A DNA stretch of 64,000 bases from Acestrorhynchus altus (GCA_034509495.1 CM067507.1:21197121-21261120); one strand, 5' to 3'; counted from the stretch's first letter, positions 35,351-47,790 are shown. Translations and numbers: made by a program. Notes: generated from the sequence alone by a model not told the origin.

Positions 35351-37905
35351 CCGTGCTTATGGTATGTGTGTCTCGCTGGTCTTGAGTGACATGTGATGGA
35401 TTGGTAATAATGCTCCCACTTCAACTTATTCAACATCATAGAGACCTATAGGAGCAAGTGGGTGAGATTAACACATTTGTTCTCCACTCTGATGGTTGAT
35501 GTAAATACTGTTTGAAGCTGCTGGTCATATATACATGATGTTATGCATTTCATTGTTGCCACTTCTGATTAAATAATTGCATGAATAAATAAGCACTCGG
35601 TGAGTGTATATATGAAATATAATGTCAGTTATTCATTAATAGGATGCAACACTAATTTTAATGCCAAATGTTTAACATAACTTCATAAACATGATGGGGT
35701 AAGTAGGAACCATTGGATCAAGGCCCTGGCTTATTTTGCCCCACAGCCTCCATTTTGCGAAAAGTACTTAGTTTAGCAAATAATTTCACTAAATCGCTCA
35801 CATGTTCTTACACGCTGTCTCTTTATCAGCATATCTGACAGAACTGTTTCAACTAAGATCAGTTACTTTTGATGTGATACTGATTATACCTGATATGCCT
35901 CAAAAATACTTTGACATGCAAAAACTTCAAAAATGCTTCACATGGTTGTTCTTTCATCAGCAAATTGAAAAAGATAAATGCCAATTAAATTAAAGGTTAC
36001 ACAACAATAAATATTTGTTTTCCCAGGTGTGGTGGTTCAGTTTACCCACTTCTTCATCTTGCCCCATTCACCAACTGTTCTTAAAAAGAAACGTCCTGTT
36101 GAAAGCAACTTACACAGTTTTCACAAAGATTTTGTGAAATCTCCAGAATCACCATTGTTTTCTTATTTGGGATTATAAGAGCATATCTGCTGACAGATCT
36201 GTGGTTTAACCCCTTTTCAGTGGCCATAAAATGCCACACAGTTTGAGGGTCCCTTTGATAAAATGGTGTATTTTGATATATTTGTTCTAAAAAGATTTTC
36301 TTCATCTTGGGTGAGCAACATTTTAACATTCATGAAATGGCTTTTATCGTGCTCAAGCAGTATTTTTTATTGTGGCAATTGTGATTTTTTTTAAAACACA
36401 CACAAAATGTTGAAGTTGAGCAGTGCTGGCCCATGGCATAGGTGGTATAGGCAAAAGCTAGTGGTGCTGTACATCCAATTAAAAACAAACAAACAAAGAT
36501 AAATATTAAAATACATATCAGTATTTAACTAACACTACACTATTATTTCTAAATAATGCAGAAAGTTCATTAAAACTGACCACGACAAAGTGAGTGACAA
36601 AGAATTAATAACAGCAGCCACCAGCTGTCATTAGTATAACTCATGAGATCTTACAGTAGATTTCTAATGAAGATGTCATAATACCTATTAAATATACATG
36701 GGCTCCGCAAGTGATTCTCATTTTTCCAGGGTCTCCTCTGTTTTATATATGTCTGAATCAATCATGTTTTATCAGCCTTCGAGAAAATTACCTGTTGTTT
36801 TCCACTGAGCTCAGCGATCATTTTTAGTCCCATCTATATTAACATGTTTTTTTCTTACAGATGTAACCTAACATAGAAAAAATAATACAAAATAAAAAGG
36901 CTGTATCTAAACAAAAAAAAAACAAAAAACAAAAATGAAAGTGAACCAGAGTCTCTCAGAGGTTTTGTGAATGTAATCATGTGACATGAATCATACTTAA
37001 GCATACTAAACTCACTCAACCTCTGGTGAGTTTATTGCTGTCTGGATGTGAGAGTTTTATCACTGAGAAGGCAGGTAATATTTTCTTTACAGACATCCTG
37101 CTGAGAAAATAATCCAATTCAAATAGCCTATTGATGCAGCAAGAATGCATTAGGCATATTGCACTGGTTTCTGTAATATAATTTAAATTTTTTTGCAGTA
37201 CACTTACTAGTGCATCTAAAACAAATTGAAAACTGTGAAAAAGGTTTTTGATAGTTTAATGCAAAAAATAAACTGTCATATTTTATAATCATTGCAGTTA
37301 AAGTGATACCTTTAAGATTTTTGTTTCAAAGTTGATACTGTGATTAGTAATTCATTCAAATTTGAGATTCTGGATTGCTAGTTTTATCAATACTGATTAA
37401 CAGTTAAACAAACAAGGCTTGAAATGTCACTTTGTTTTGAAATGTCACTTTATGTTTAATAAATATAAAATATAACAGTTTAACCTTTTGAATGAAATTA
37501 TGATCACGAATGAGCTTGTTAATAAAATATTTTTTTATGTTATAGTCTCCCCACCAGTATATGAACAGTGAGGCTAATCCTTTTATTTTTGCAGTGGACT
37601 GAAAACATTTGACATTAAAAGATGAATGTGAGACAAAAAATCAATATTTCAGATTTATTTCCATTTTTATTTTCATCTGGATCTGTACACAGTTCAGATG
37701 ATAGCAAATTTTGTCTGAACCCACCAATTTGTCCTGTGACCAAAACTACTGTTCATAAAACTTCTGAGGCTTGTCTCTGTACTTGTTGGCAGCCTGGCAT
37801 TCCTGTTCATCTTGCTAATCAGTGGTTTGCATCCACTGGTGAAGCCTATGTACTTTTGTTCATGAAGTGTTCTGCAAAGAGTTGACTGTGATAAGAGAGA
37901 TAAGA
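35351..37905. other. AT-rich non-coding DNA
   Basis: No gene or named repeat. A-rich simple runs lie at 36482-36500 and 36912-36938. Frames at 35802-35993, 36081-36329 and 37622-37960 look random. Confidence 0.4.
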
Positions 37906-37945
37906 TCAGATGAACCTTTATTAGTCCCACAGTGCTGAAATGTAA
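37906..37945 (-). mobile_element. Short LINE 3' tail
   Basis: 'gatgaacctttattagtccc' then 'acagtgctgaaatgtaaaa' resembles the reverse complement of a LINE terminus ending '..ggactaataaagg'. Confidence 0.4.
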
Positions 37946-39222
37946 AAGTGATACCGTCACTCCTGCCTTCTGGAGGTTATTGCTGATTCACTAACTATTG
38001 TTTTAAGGACTGTCTTTACAACTGTCTTTACTGCATTTTTTACCTTGGTCAACCTGTTTGACATCCATTATTTAGTACACCAATGATGTATTTCTTCTTC
38101 AGGACATTCCAAATGATTGTACTGCCTATGGCCAATATTTGTGCATTGGCTCTGATTGATTTTCTATATTCTCTCAGCTTCACAGCTTCTTGCTTTCCCC
38201 CCATAGACAGCTTTCTGTTTTTAACTATAAATGCACAGTCTGTATCAATATTGTGTTTTAATCAAATTTAATATAAATCATTCTTTTGATATCTTCATAG
38301 TGAAATACTGTTTTTTTTTGTTTGTTTGTTTCTAAAATAAATAAAAAAGCAACCAAAATCTAGTCTAGGTCAGCATTTTGGTCAAGGACAGCTCTGGTCA
38401 AAGGTAGTGGGGTGGGCTGCTGTATCTGGTGGAAAGATATTGCACTGGTTTGGGGACAATCTCTTCTTAAACCATGGATGCCTGATTTTGTTAGCAAAAT
38501 GTTGAAATATCAGTTTTATGCTCATATCAATAGCAGTGCACTAAGAACAGAGAGCATTTCAGTCCACATCTTAGCTTTCTCACACTGAATAAGAGAGATG
38601 GCATATAATCTGATGATCACAGCTGTGTGCAGCCAACCAACAATAATCATGCTGTGGTTTCATTTCAGCTTTGTGTTTACTAGTAATAATTAACTGGTGG
38701 TGAAGTTACCTCACAGTGAAATTAAACAGTCACAATGGCCATTATTTCAATATTATTTCAGCAGAAAATTTTAGTTGTGAACAGACTGAGCAGGTAGGAT
38801 GGTTGTGAGGCTGTTAGGTTGCAGAAAAAGTGGGACAACTTTTGATTTTCTATGAGACTGAAAATCAGTCCTGTGCAGATCTTTAGTGTTGGCATATATA
38901 ATAATACAATTTCTGTTATAAATGTGAACAAAAGTGAATTAAAACCTTGAATCTATTCTGACCAGGAGATAAAACTATTTTAAACAAAATGTAACTATTA
39001 ATTACAACATAAAATTATACCTAAAGGTTTGTGAACACTTGAGTTTTTTATATTTCTATATAAATTTATTAAAAAAAAAGAAAAATTTCATTTCTTTCCA
39101 CATCCTTTGGAAAATGAACATCTTTACCACATCTTGTAACATTACAGTGATGTACAATTATGTACACGTGTATGTATATTGAAGTGTTATTTCAAGGAAT
39201 GGCATGGAAATTTCCACACCTG
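37946..39222. other. Non-coding DNA, nothing recognised
   Basis: AT-rich with T and A runs at 38311-38345 and 39070-39078. No gene. Confidence 0.4.
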
Positions 39223-40423
39223 TGTAATTCTGGAAAGTGTTCACATCACTTCACATTTTGCTCATTTTATGTTACAGATTTATTCCAAAATTGATGAATT
39301 TTTCCTTCAAAATTCTACACATAATACCTCATGATGACAAAGTGAGAAAAGTGTGTTTGAAATTGCAAATTTGAAACACTGCTACAAGCTTGGCACACCT
39401 ATTTTGGGGAAATTTTCTCCCATTCTTCTTTGCAGACCTTTCAAGCTCCATCAGCCTGGATGGATTGAATGTGCACAGGCATTGTTAGATACCTCCAGAG
39501 ATGTTCAGTTCGGTTCAAGTCTAGGGCACTCAAGGACATTCGCAGAACTGTCCTGAAGCCACTCCTTTTTTATCTTGGCTGTGTGCTTAAGTTCATTGTC
39601 CTGGTGGAAAATAAACCTTCATCCTACTCTGTGGTCCAGAGTGCTTCAGAGAAGGTGATCATAAGGATGTCTCTATACATTGCTGCAGCCATCTTTCCCT
39701 TGACACCAACTATTCTCCCTGCTCCTGCTTCAGAAAAACATCCCCACAGCACAATGCTGCCAACACCATGCTTCACAGTAGAAAATGTATTGGCTAGGTA
39801 ATGAACAGTGCCTGCTTTCCTCCAGACATAACACTTGGCATTGAGGAAAAAATGTTCAGTCTTTGTTTCATCAGACCAATTAATTTTGTTTCTCATGCTA
39901 TGAGATTCCTTTAACTCCAGACCATCTGTTATGTGCCTTTTACTGAGAAGTGGCTTCTGTCTGGCCACTATACCATACAGACCTTATTTGTGGAGTGCTG
40001 CAGAAATGGTTCTTCTGGGATGTTCTCTTTGTCTATAGACAACTCATTGGACTTCATGGCTTGGTATGTGCTTTGACATGCACTGTCTACTATAGGACCT
40101 CATATAAATAGGTGTCTTTCCAAATCATGTCCAATAAACTGAATTTACCACAGGTGTCCAATCAAGTTGTAGAAACATCTGAAGATTGATCAGTGGAAAC
40201 CTGTGCTCAATTTTGAGTGTCATTGCAAAAGCTGTGAATACTTATGTTCATGTTAAATTTTTGTTTTTAATTTTAATTAATTTGCAAAGATTTCAAACAA
40301 ACTTCTCGTCATTGTGGGGTATTGTGTGTTGAAAGGACATAATGAGTTTAATCCATTTTGGACTAATGCTGTTACATAAAATGTACTAAAGTGAAGCACT
40401 GAATACTTTCTAGATGTACTGTA
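39223..40423 (-). pseudogene. Tc1-like transposon remnant 4, both ends present
   Basis: The left end 'ctggaaagtgttcacatcac' followed by 'ttcacattttgctcattttatg' and the right end ('aatccattttggac', 'gttacataaaatgt', 'ctgaatactttctagatgta', 'ctgta') form a degraded inverted pair. On the minus strand the 5' untranslated region (40060-40250) keeps 'aaatcatgtccaat' and 'aagttgtagaaacatct'. Nearly all of the first DNA-binding domain is deleted near 40030. The catalytic part follows: an open frame at 39624-39968 and a shifted continuation with DNELKHTAKIKKEWLQDSS near 39530-39600. It is about 1.2 kb against a usual 1.6 kb for the family, and inactive. Confidence 0.88.
39624..39968 (-). pseudogene. 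Tc1 transposase catalytic fragment
   Basis: The 114-codon frame holds RNKINWSDETKTEHF, which carries the first catalytic Asp in the WSDET motif, then GSIVLWGCFSEAGAGRIVGV and KGKMAAAMYRDIL. The second Asp lies beyond a stop and frameshift near 39620. It is a fragment only and cannot encode a working DDE domain. Confidence 0.85.
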
Positions 40424-40919
40424 AGATGTGAGGTGTTATTTTGTGTGTTTCTGCCACCTTTGCATCATGATGTCATTGGGAAGTAAAAATGTCCTGCAAT
40501 AGGTATTTAAGTCAACAGTCCATTAGAGACCAAAACACACACACAGTTTTTGTAGTTTAAAATGACTGATCTCGGAACAATTAAAGCCTTAAAGACAACA
40601 GAACTGTTCCAATTATAGTAAAAGAATTAGGATCTGGCAAAATGTCAATACCATGAATCCAAATGAATCTTTGTCTATTTAAAATAAAGGGAAGCTTTTC
40701 CTGTAAGTCATGGTTTTTATGAACAGTGGAAGATGAGTAAGTAAATCAATCCTATTTTATAAAAAACAATTAGAAATGTCTTTCTATTCTGTACTCATCT
40801 CTTACATGTAAGAGGCTACCAATAACAAAATAGCACCAAAGAGAGTCTGTTAGAAGGAACTGGGAAAAGAATCCAAGAATGAGACAAGGAAAGGCTGCTG
40901 GAGGCGTGATTCCAGGACA
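40424..40919. other. Non-coding DNA
   Basis: No recognisable feature. Confidence 0.4.
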
Positions 40920-41135
40920 CAAGTTAAAGAGAGATATGGAACAGAAAGCTGGAAGTACAGAAGATAAGAACTGAGATGATGGACAAGATGAAGAAAGAGT
41001 TTGATGGAGAGAAAGAGCAGATCAAGAAGGAAAGACAGAATAACAGAAGAGGTTTAGAAGCTGGAGGGAAAAAAAAAGATCAGGATAAGGATCCGTTCTT
41101 CTGCCTTGGTTTTCTTGCATTACAGCTGAGCTAGA
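40920..41135 (+). pseudogene. Possible coiled-coil gene fragment (GIMAP-like tail)
   Basis: In one frame 40922-40970 reads KLKRDMEQKAGSTEDKN. A one-base shift then opens EMMDKMKKEFDGEKEQIKKE (40973-41032) followed by RQNNRRGLEAGGKKKDQDKD. Lys/Glu heptad sequence of this kind ends many fish GIMAP-type (AIG1) GTPases. No GTPase domain, start or splice signal is visible nearby, and the fragment runs to a stop near 41134. It could also be a purine-rich chance frame. Confidence 0.3.
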
Positions 41136-41204
41136 ACACAATAAATACATTGATATTAATTAGGGATCAATATGTATGATTTTTAGAATGTTTTTCAAAA
41201 TGTT

Positions 41205-41330
41205 TTTAAATATTCTTTGGAAGAACATTGTGTTCTTAGGATCACTGTCTTGCTGCATATTCTCTTGATATTCAGAATAAAACCTCATTGCCAGCTGAAA
41301 AACACAGACATATTAGTGAGTGAAGGTTTG
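41205..41330 (-). mobile_element. Tc1-like fragment, family 2 (piece 1)
   Basis: 'ctttggaagaacattgtgtt' then 'cttaggatcactgtcttgct' and 'gcatattctcttgatattca' match the same internal region as 42970-43060. Confidence 0.65.
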
Positions 41331-42040
41331 GGATGTATGAAGTCAGAAGGTTGCCAGATTTATTGTTTGGCAGGAAAGTGTGGATTGAAAATGCTTTCTT
41401 AAACCATTGTTTTGTTCATATACAATTAACTAGTTTTGTATTCCCAGTTAAAAATGCTGCTGATTCTAATACATACCACTGTACACTGAAAAACATTCAT
41501 CTAAATTTATACATCTCTCTTACTGATGATTACTATGTACAACAATACACTTTTTATAGCCTTACATACTTTTTATAGTTTCACTGGGGTTACTGCATAT
41601 ATGTGAAGTATCTACCAGACAAGTCCTAATATAGAGTCCTAGTATCGTATAACAAGTCATAGCATAGACTATATACACTGTAGTATAGACTGCATACTTC
41701 CCTCTTATAATGAACTGATGTTCATGCTTGGTAGTTTCACTTGTAATTACTTGTGTGAAGTATAAACAAAAAGTAATTAGTTCTTACAAATAATTATTGT
41801 ATTGAACCAAATATTGCTGTACATATCTGTAGATCAGTTACTATGTACTTGCAAAGTGTGCACAGGCAATGTTTAGTACCACATTTTAATTATTAGCTAT
41901 TATTTCGTTTTTACTGTGTAAGAATTGTTATACATACCTTACGGTTTTTAGATAAGTCTATACACTTATGTATTATCCATAAGCATTACACATTTACCAT
42001 TTAATTAATTATAGTGGTACCAAATATTACTATTACTCAG
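41331..42040. other. AT-rich non-coding DNA
   Basis: Repeated short words such as 'tatagact' and 'agtcctaatata' occur around 41600-41700; no array. No gene. Confidence 0.4.
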
Positions 42041-42044
42041 TCTT

Positions 42045-42245
42045 ATGAAACAGGGTGCTGAACAAACGTAGGATGGAAGTGGGAGTACTTGCAGGGGTTT
42101 TAATGACTGACAACAGAAATACATGAAACTAGACAAACAGATAACATACCAAATAACATGCCAGTAGACTCACACCCACAGACACACACAAAGGAGTATA
42201 TATACACAAGGCACATTAAACATGGCTGGGACAGGACACTTAGTG
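42045..42245 (-). mobile_element. Possible LTR fragment, copy 3
   Basis: On the minus strand it reads 'catggtttaatgtgccttgt'-like sequence, 'gtcagtcattaaaacccctg' and 'caagtactcccacttcc'. The composition and order resemble the 3' half of the solo LTRs at 15834 and 43208. Ends are not defined. Confidence 0.35.
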
Positions 42246-42714
42246 ACTGTTTACCACTGTTTACCTATTAATACTAGGTATTTACCTGATTTAACTAGCA
42301 TTATGAAATTATAATAATATAAAAGCAATATATCAATTCTTTTCTGTTCATTTATTCATTTCAGCACTGGTCTCACAAACTTAAAACAGCAAAAGTCCCC
42401 TTCCTTTTCCTGTTATTCATTATAAAGATACTGCCTTTCTTATGTCTTTGAGGTCTATAGTTGTGCACTTTTCCTTGTGTGTGTTGAGAATAGCAATGTT
42501 ATTTACCCTCAGTAGTAAGATATAATGCTCTAGACCAGATATTTAACAAATATAACATCTTAACATAAATCATGATCAATAGTTTGCTTCACATTTAATA
42601 CTTTTACAGGAATTGAAATTAGTGTGAGCAGTGATTATTCCTCCTATTGAACAGTCACACAGTTTCAGAAACACACCTCCAATGTCCTGTGAGGAAATTA
42701 TCCAGTATTACAAA

Positions 42715-43207
42715 TCATAACGTATATGAACCTTTGTTTTCAGAATCTGATGTGACCCCCTTGTGCAGCAATAACTGCAATATAATGTGTCTGGTAACTC
42801 TTGATTAGTCTTACACACAGCTTAGAGAAATTGTCCATGCCTACTTTCAAAACATCTTGAACACTGTTAAACTGATGGGTTTCCTCCCATGAACTGTTTA
42901 GGTCTTTCCACAGACTTCTATTGAAAGTCAGGACTTTTTCTTGGCTATTCCAAAACTTTATTCTTCTTTAATAATTATTTTGGGAGAGTGACTTATGTTC
43001 TTAGGGTTGTTGTTTTGCTGCATGGCTCACATATTCTATTAATGATAACAAGCCATCCTCTCCTCAAAGCAGCAAAACAGGCCCAAACCATGATACTACC
43101 ACCACTGTGTTTCACAAGGTTTTTTGCTGGAATACACTGTACAAAATAATGACTGTCATTGAAGCCTAAATGATTAATTTTGGTTTCTGGAATGTGAAAC
43201 TCTGATG
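42715..43207 (-). pseudogene. Tc1-like transposon remnant 5 (family 2, piece 2)
   Basis: Contains 'gtatatgaacctttgttttc', 'tgacccccttgtgcagcaat', 'gggtttcctcccatgaactg', 'aaagtcaggactttttcttg', 'ggcccaaaccatgatactac' and 'caccactgtgtttcacaagg', which are the reverse complement of a fish Tc1 transposase gene. The transposase start and the right terminus are absent. A solo LTR interrupts it at 43208. Confidence 0.85.
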
Positions 43208-43525
43208 TGTCAGGTATGTGGAACTTACAGAGGTAGGTGCAGGCGGAAGTACGTACAGGGTTGTATTTATTAACAGATTACACAGATAACTTAAACTAAC
43301 CATCACAACAAGACATGTTGACAAGACGAGTAGCCAAGAACACTGACAAGGACGGACTCAAACTGCATAACTTAAATAACCAGACATGATAATGAACACC
43401 TGGACTTGACCATACATGAGACACAGCTGGGAATGGGTGGAGACAGGACATGTGCTCAGAAGCACAAGGGGAGATAAACAAAACAAAGACCAGACCAGAG
43501 GGACAAGATAGATACATGACAGATG
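43204..43525 (-). mobile_element. Solo LTR (Ty3/gypsy-type), copy 2, with 4-bp target-site duplication
   Basis: The element proper is 43208-43521, 314 bp, with ends tgtcag and atgaca. It is flanked by gatg at 43204-43207 and again at 43522-43525. On the minus strand it starts tgtcatgtatctatcttgtc and carries 'gttaataaatacaaccct' with a polyadenylation-like AATAAA. It ends 'cacatacctgaca'. It lies within or next to the Tc1 remnant and no internal retrotransposon sequence remains. Confidence 0.65.
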
Positions 43526-43747
43526 ATGTTTTGAGGCAATTGAGTCAATTCTAATGAGTCCAGAAACTTCTTTAGATTCTTTAAATTTAAACTTCTTTAA
43601 ATTTTTCAAATTTTAGAACAATTCACCATTTATGTTCTACTCATTCGGTTAAAACTGTGAGAAAATTGGCCACAGTTTCAGCATATTTATTAAAAGTAAT
43701 TATTTTTGACAGATTCAACACAAATGTTGAGAAATCATTATTTACCC

Positions 43748-43858
43748 CAGGGGTAGTCAACCCTGGTCCTGGAGTGCCAAACTCCTTTAGATTTTTGTGC
43801 TCCTCCTGCTTTTATCCCATTTGTCTCATTTGTCCCATCTCCAAATAAGAAATTGGGC
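43748..43858. mobile_element. hAT-like MITE fragment
   Basis: Begins 'caggggtagtcaaccctggt' (43748-43767), a common fish hAT terminus. 43791-43853 is the reverse complement of 47629-47682 except for a 9-bp insertion here. Confidence 0.6.
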
Positions 43859-43861
43859 AGA

Positions 43862-44436
43862 GCAAAAGCATATGATTGCTCCTGTTCTTATATAATAAAG
43901 TGGTGGTGCTTTATTTGCTCAGGTGCCTACAGTACATTAGCTTGCAAGATGTTTTTCCACTATTAAAAGATCAGGGTCCAGGCATCCCTCTTAAACCTGT
44001 GGATGTACTCTTTATCATCAGCATCAGCTTTCTTGGTATTTTCCAGATTCATTAACAAAAACAAACAAAAAATAAATAAATAAAACAAACAAACAAACAA
44101 AAAAAAAAAAAAGGCTGCATACAGGGTGGTCACAGTTCCTCTCTGCTAATCATCAATAAGCCTGAGGATCTAAGGACTAACTCCTTTTCAGCAGGTGCTA
44201 CACCACCTGGTCCATTCATTTACTTCACAGCAAAATGCAATGAGAGTCAGAATATCGCCTGTTTTATTCACTACTCCCACTCTAAGGTTGGGTTCATGCC
44301 TGCAGTCTCCACTAGTGTGCTGTGATCATGCATTGTATCTTGCTACAAGGACCTTGAGCAGGTATTTATTTACACAGCCTTCACCCTGTTTGCGTGCACA
44401 GCATGCAGAATAGCTGTTTATGGCTCTGCCTAGGTG
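43862..44436. other. Non-coding DNA with an A-rich simple repeat
   Basis: 44054-44113 is a run of AAAC, AAAT and poly-A. Nothing else is recognised. Confidence 0.5.
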
Positions 44437-44690
44437 TGTCAGATGGTTGAGCAGGTCCATCTCGTAAATCTATGAGGAAAAGAGACATGTGGGTTAAAGA
44501 GGTTCATGTGTTGTAGAATGTCTCCCTCCTGTTACTTGGGGCAAGGCAGCTTTTATTCTGTCTTGAGTGAACCCGAGTGGCTGCAGCTGGAGGCAATTAG
44601 GCAGTATTCCAGAACTTCTCCTTCCAGTCATGTGCTCTGTGACAATGGCACCAGTCCACAGATCTGGGTATAGCTAGAAGTGTGACTGTT
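44437..44690. other. Paralogous non-coding segment A2
   Basis: Counterpart of 35085-35350, in the same orientation about 9.35 kb away. It includes 'ggctgcagctggaggcaatt' at 44580-44599 and 'catgtgctctgtga' near 44629. Confidence 0.5.
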
Positions 44691-45904
44691 GATCAGCAAT
44701 AGTACTGGGTGTGGCTCAGCCTCACATGACCTAAAGGTAAAGATGACTGTATAGATTGATAATTCCCAACAATCAGATAAGCCATTAACCCATGAATCTT
44801 TATATATTCCAAAAAGAATAAAACAAACAAAACAAAAAGGAAGGAAAAAAATATGTTTGTAAAGATTTGCTACGTTTTCAGATTTTGTAGTAAATCATTC
44901 TTTTTATGTAAATCATTATTTTAATGTAAAAGAGCATATATGGTAAATGGGGTGACTGCACAATATAAAGCGATTGGGCTAAGTTTTAGCAATCACCATT
45001 CATTAAAATGGCATATGATTTATGCCTGGCCTTAAAAATTACATTAATTTATACCTGAAGGGAAATCATGCAATTCTGAAATTGTAGCCACATATTACCT
45101 TATATTGTGTATGTGAAAGAAAATTAAAGTAGCTTGTGTTTCTGTGCATTTATATACATTAGCACTGCAGTAACAGTGTATAAGGGCACTATTATTCATA
45201 TAACATTTACCCACACATTAATGGTAACTATCCAGAATAGAAAATATGGTTTAATTTGTAAAGCTTCAATTTAAAGCAAGCATTCAGCGATGACCTTCAA
45301 CTGCATGAGTGTCAGTGCAGCATACCGGGCTTCTGCTAACTTAATTAGAGTCATTACTAGGATTAATTGGACAGCTTTGCCTTTTATGAAATAAATTCAG
45401 TGCTCATTATACAACCAAAAGAGGCTTAATGTGGTTCTTCACTATGTGGGCACAGTGTCTTATAGATTAAGATCTACATAAACTGCACTGGGGGAATTAT
45501 CACATCACATATGCATCATATGGAATAAAAAATACATAAATACAAATTGTGGTATTATTTGTACCATATGATTTTCTCAAATATTCAAAATGTTTTCTTT
45601 TCACAAACTGATTGTCATTAATGAATATATGCAAGTGAGAAAAGTGCAGAATAAAAGGAAAAAGGAAATATAATCATGTGTCATTCATTAAAAAGGTAAT
45701 TTGGTATAGACATTCGATATGCCAGATATAATTCAAAGTGTTGAGAAAATGTTTGAAACAATATCTTTAGATGAGGACCATGAGTGACAACTCAATTCTA
45801 GTAGGCTAGTAGTTGGACAGCTATTGAACATATTCAACAGGGTTTATGTTTAGAACCTACATTTTCAAAAAACTAAACAATAAAAGTCATGATCTAAACG
45901 GTTA
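44691..45904. other. Unique non-coding DNA
   Basis: No gene or repeat family is recognised. Confidence 0.4.
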
Positions 45905-46143
45905 TATAGATACCATGTCCAGTGTCCCCTTATCAATTATGTATGAAGTAGCTTGAGCATATGAGGATGGTCCCCCATCATGTACCTGTTCCTAGCATGG
46001 ATTCTACCTCCAGGTCTGAGAAAGTTTTTTGTTTTTTGTTTTTTTTTTTTGTCACTTTGCCCTTTGTCTTGGGGGGTTAATCATCTTAATTTTGATTTCT
46101 GTATAGTTGCTTTGTGACATCAGGGCTATACAAATAACAATAA
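45905..46143 (+). repeat. Teleost interspersed repeat, opposite orientation to 1286
   Basis: Begins near 'gtccagtgtccccttatcaa' and ends 'agttgctttgtgacatcagg' then 'gctatacaaataacaataa'. It is the reverse complement of the pattern at 1286-1630. A T-rich run (46027-46050) lies inside. Confidence 0.55.
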
Positions 46144-47628
46144 GTAATAACAGATTTTGAATAGTAAATAGCAACAAACAAAAATGGAAATGACACTGTC
46201 TCACAGTTGACTCTTACATTTACAGTATGATTTTTAGCCTTTTAGACCAGGTTTTTAGATTATTTCTCTGTTTGCTGTAATATTCTACTCCATCTATCAT
46301 CCTCTTTTCATAATTTTAATTCAAAATATGCAACAAAAATAAATAAATAAACCAAGTTTTTGAGGAGTAGAAATCTAATTTGTTATTTTCACAGCCAAGA
46401 TGTTATTTTCTTTGTGGGTATTCAGAATTGGAGAAATTCCTGACAAACTACTGACATGTGAGTGAAGGACTGCAGGATATGAGGACTTACCAAAACTCAT
46501 TTTGGGATCTGTCTGTCAAACAGAGTATGGCATTGGCCTGCGTAGAACACCTCTTCAAAAGTCTAAAGGAGAACTACTTCTGAACTCAATGGACCATTAA
46601 TTAAAGCCTATTTTATGTTTTCATGTTTGTGTGATATTAAACAATTTTCTCATTATTTTAAGTGGTTAAATACTTCTCTAGATAGGACAGACTGCCTTCA
46701 GATTGCAGCTTTTTTTGGGACTGGTTGTTTAGTTACCTAGCATGACTCTAGTAATGCACATATGGCAATGATAATGTCATGATGCTGGGATGATATAATA
46801 TACAGTATAGTGTTGCTTTTACAACAGAAGTAAAAAGGTTCTTAGGTGTTGAATACCTTATTGTGAGTCATTTTGTAGCATTTCTATTGGTGTATTCATC
46901 ATGGAATTTTGACAAAAATAAAAGAACCACTAGCAGATTCACATTATGTCAAAAAGTGAAAAATGAGAGACCCATGAATAGAGAAACTTTCAAGGCAAAC
47001 ATGTGCGGTGGTAGAGGGAGAGTTTGCTCTTCATGCTACGACTCACCTTGGGGACTGGCAGGAGTGCTGCTTTATGGAGCTGTAATTTTCCTCATGTACA
47101 ACAACCAACTTAATAGAAGTCTTCATCCCTGACCAACCTCATCAGGATCTTACTGCCAAGGAAATTATGGGGCTAAAAATGGCTACATAGCAGGAGAGGA
47201 ACTAAACAGCATTCACACAGGACAGAGAAATATCATTACAAGGTTAGAAGAGATGAGGATATTACAAAAGCAACATGAAATTGAACGATAAAAGAATTGG
47301 AAAACACTAAGGAGAATATTTTCCTGTGATTGTGACTATGTAGCAATGAATTCATTTTCAGTCATGTAGCAATGAGGTCTCCACAAATGATGAATATGAA
47401 TCATTATCATATTAAGTCTTGGTACTGAATCAGTAGGTTCAGTATTTCTTGTATGCTATTAATAAAATAAAATAATAAAATGAAACTATAGTTTATTTAG
47501 TTTAACTATAGTCTGTGCGTTTTCCAAAGAGCTTTGTAAAATGATACAAGAATAAGTTATAAGTTAATAAGAATGTGTTTGTTCACTCCTCTCCTGAAAC
47601 AACTTGACCAGTTGAACCTTAAGCATTG
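46144..47628. other. Non-coding DNA
   Basis: The 89-codon plus frame at 46863-47132 opens on TTG and has no family match. No other feature. Confidence 0.4.
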
Positions 47629-47682
47629 ATTTCTTATTTGGAGATGGGACAAATGGGATAAAAGCAGGAGGAGCACAAAAAT
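47629..47682. mobile_element. hAT-like MITE fragment, inverted relative to 43791
   Basis: 'tttcttatttggagatggga' then 'caaatgggataaaagcagga' and 'ggagcacaaaaat' is the reverse complement of 43791-43853. Confidence 0.7.
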
Positions 47683-47788
47683 GTTACATATGGTAAAATT
47701 AATATTATACTACTCACACACATATGACTGCATAAATCAACTAAAATCTACATTAATGACAGATTATAAAAACTGATTTGTTGTTTTA

Positions 47789-47790
<2 letters not shown>

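Noticed and set aside
22934..39968. Active Tc1 transposase genes
   Set aside because: Each copy lacks part of the DNA-binding or catalytic domain and has stops or frameshifts, so none can encode a working enzyme.
46863..47132. 89-codon membrane-like protein
   Set aside because: It opens on TTG, has no splice or promoter signal and matches no family; composition is ordinary for AT-rich DNA.
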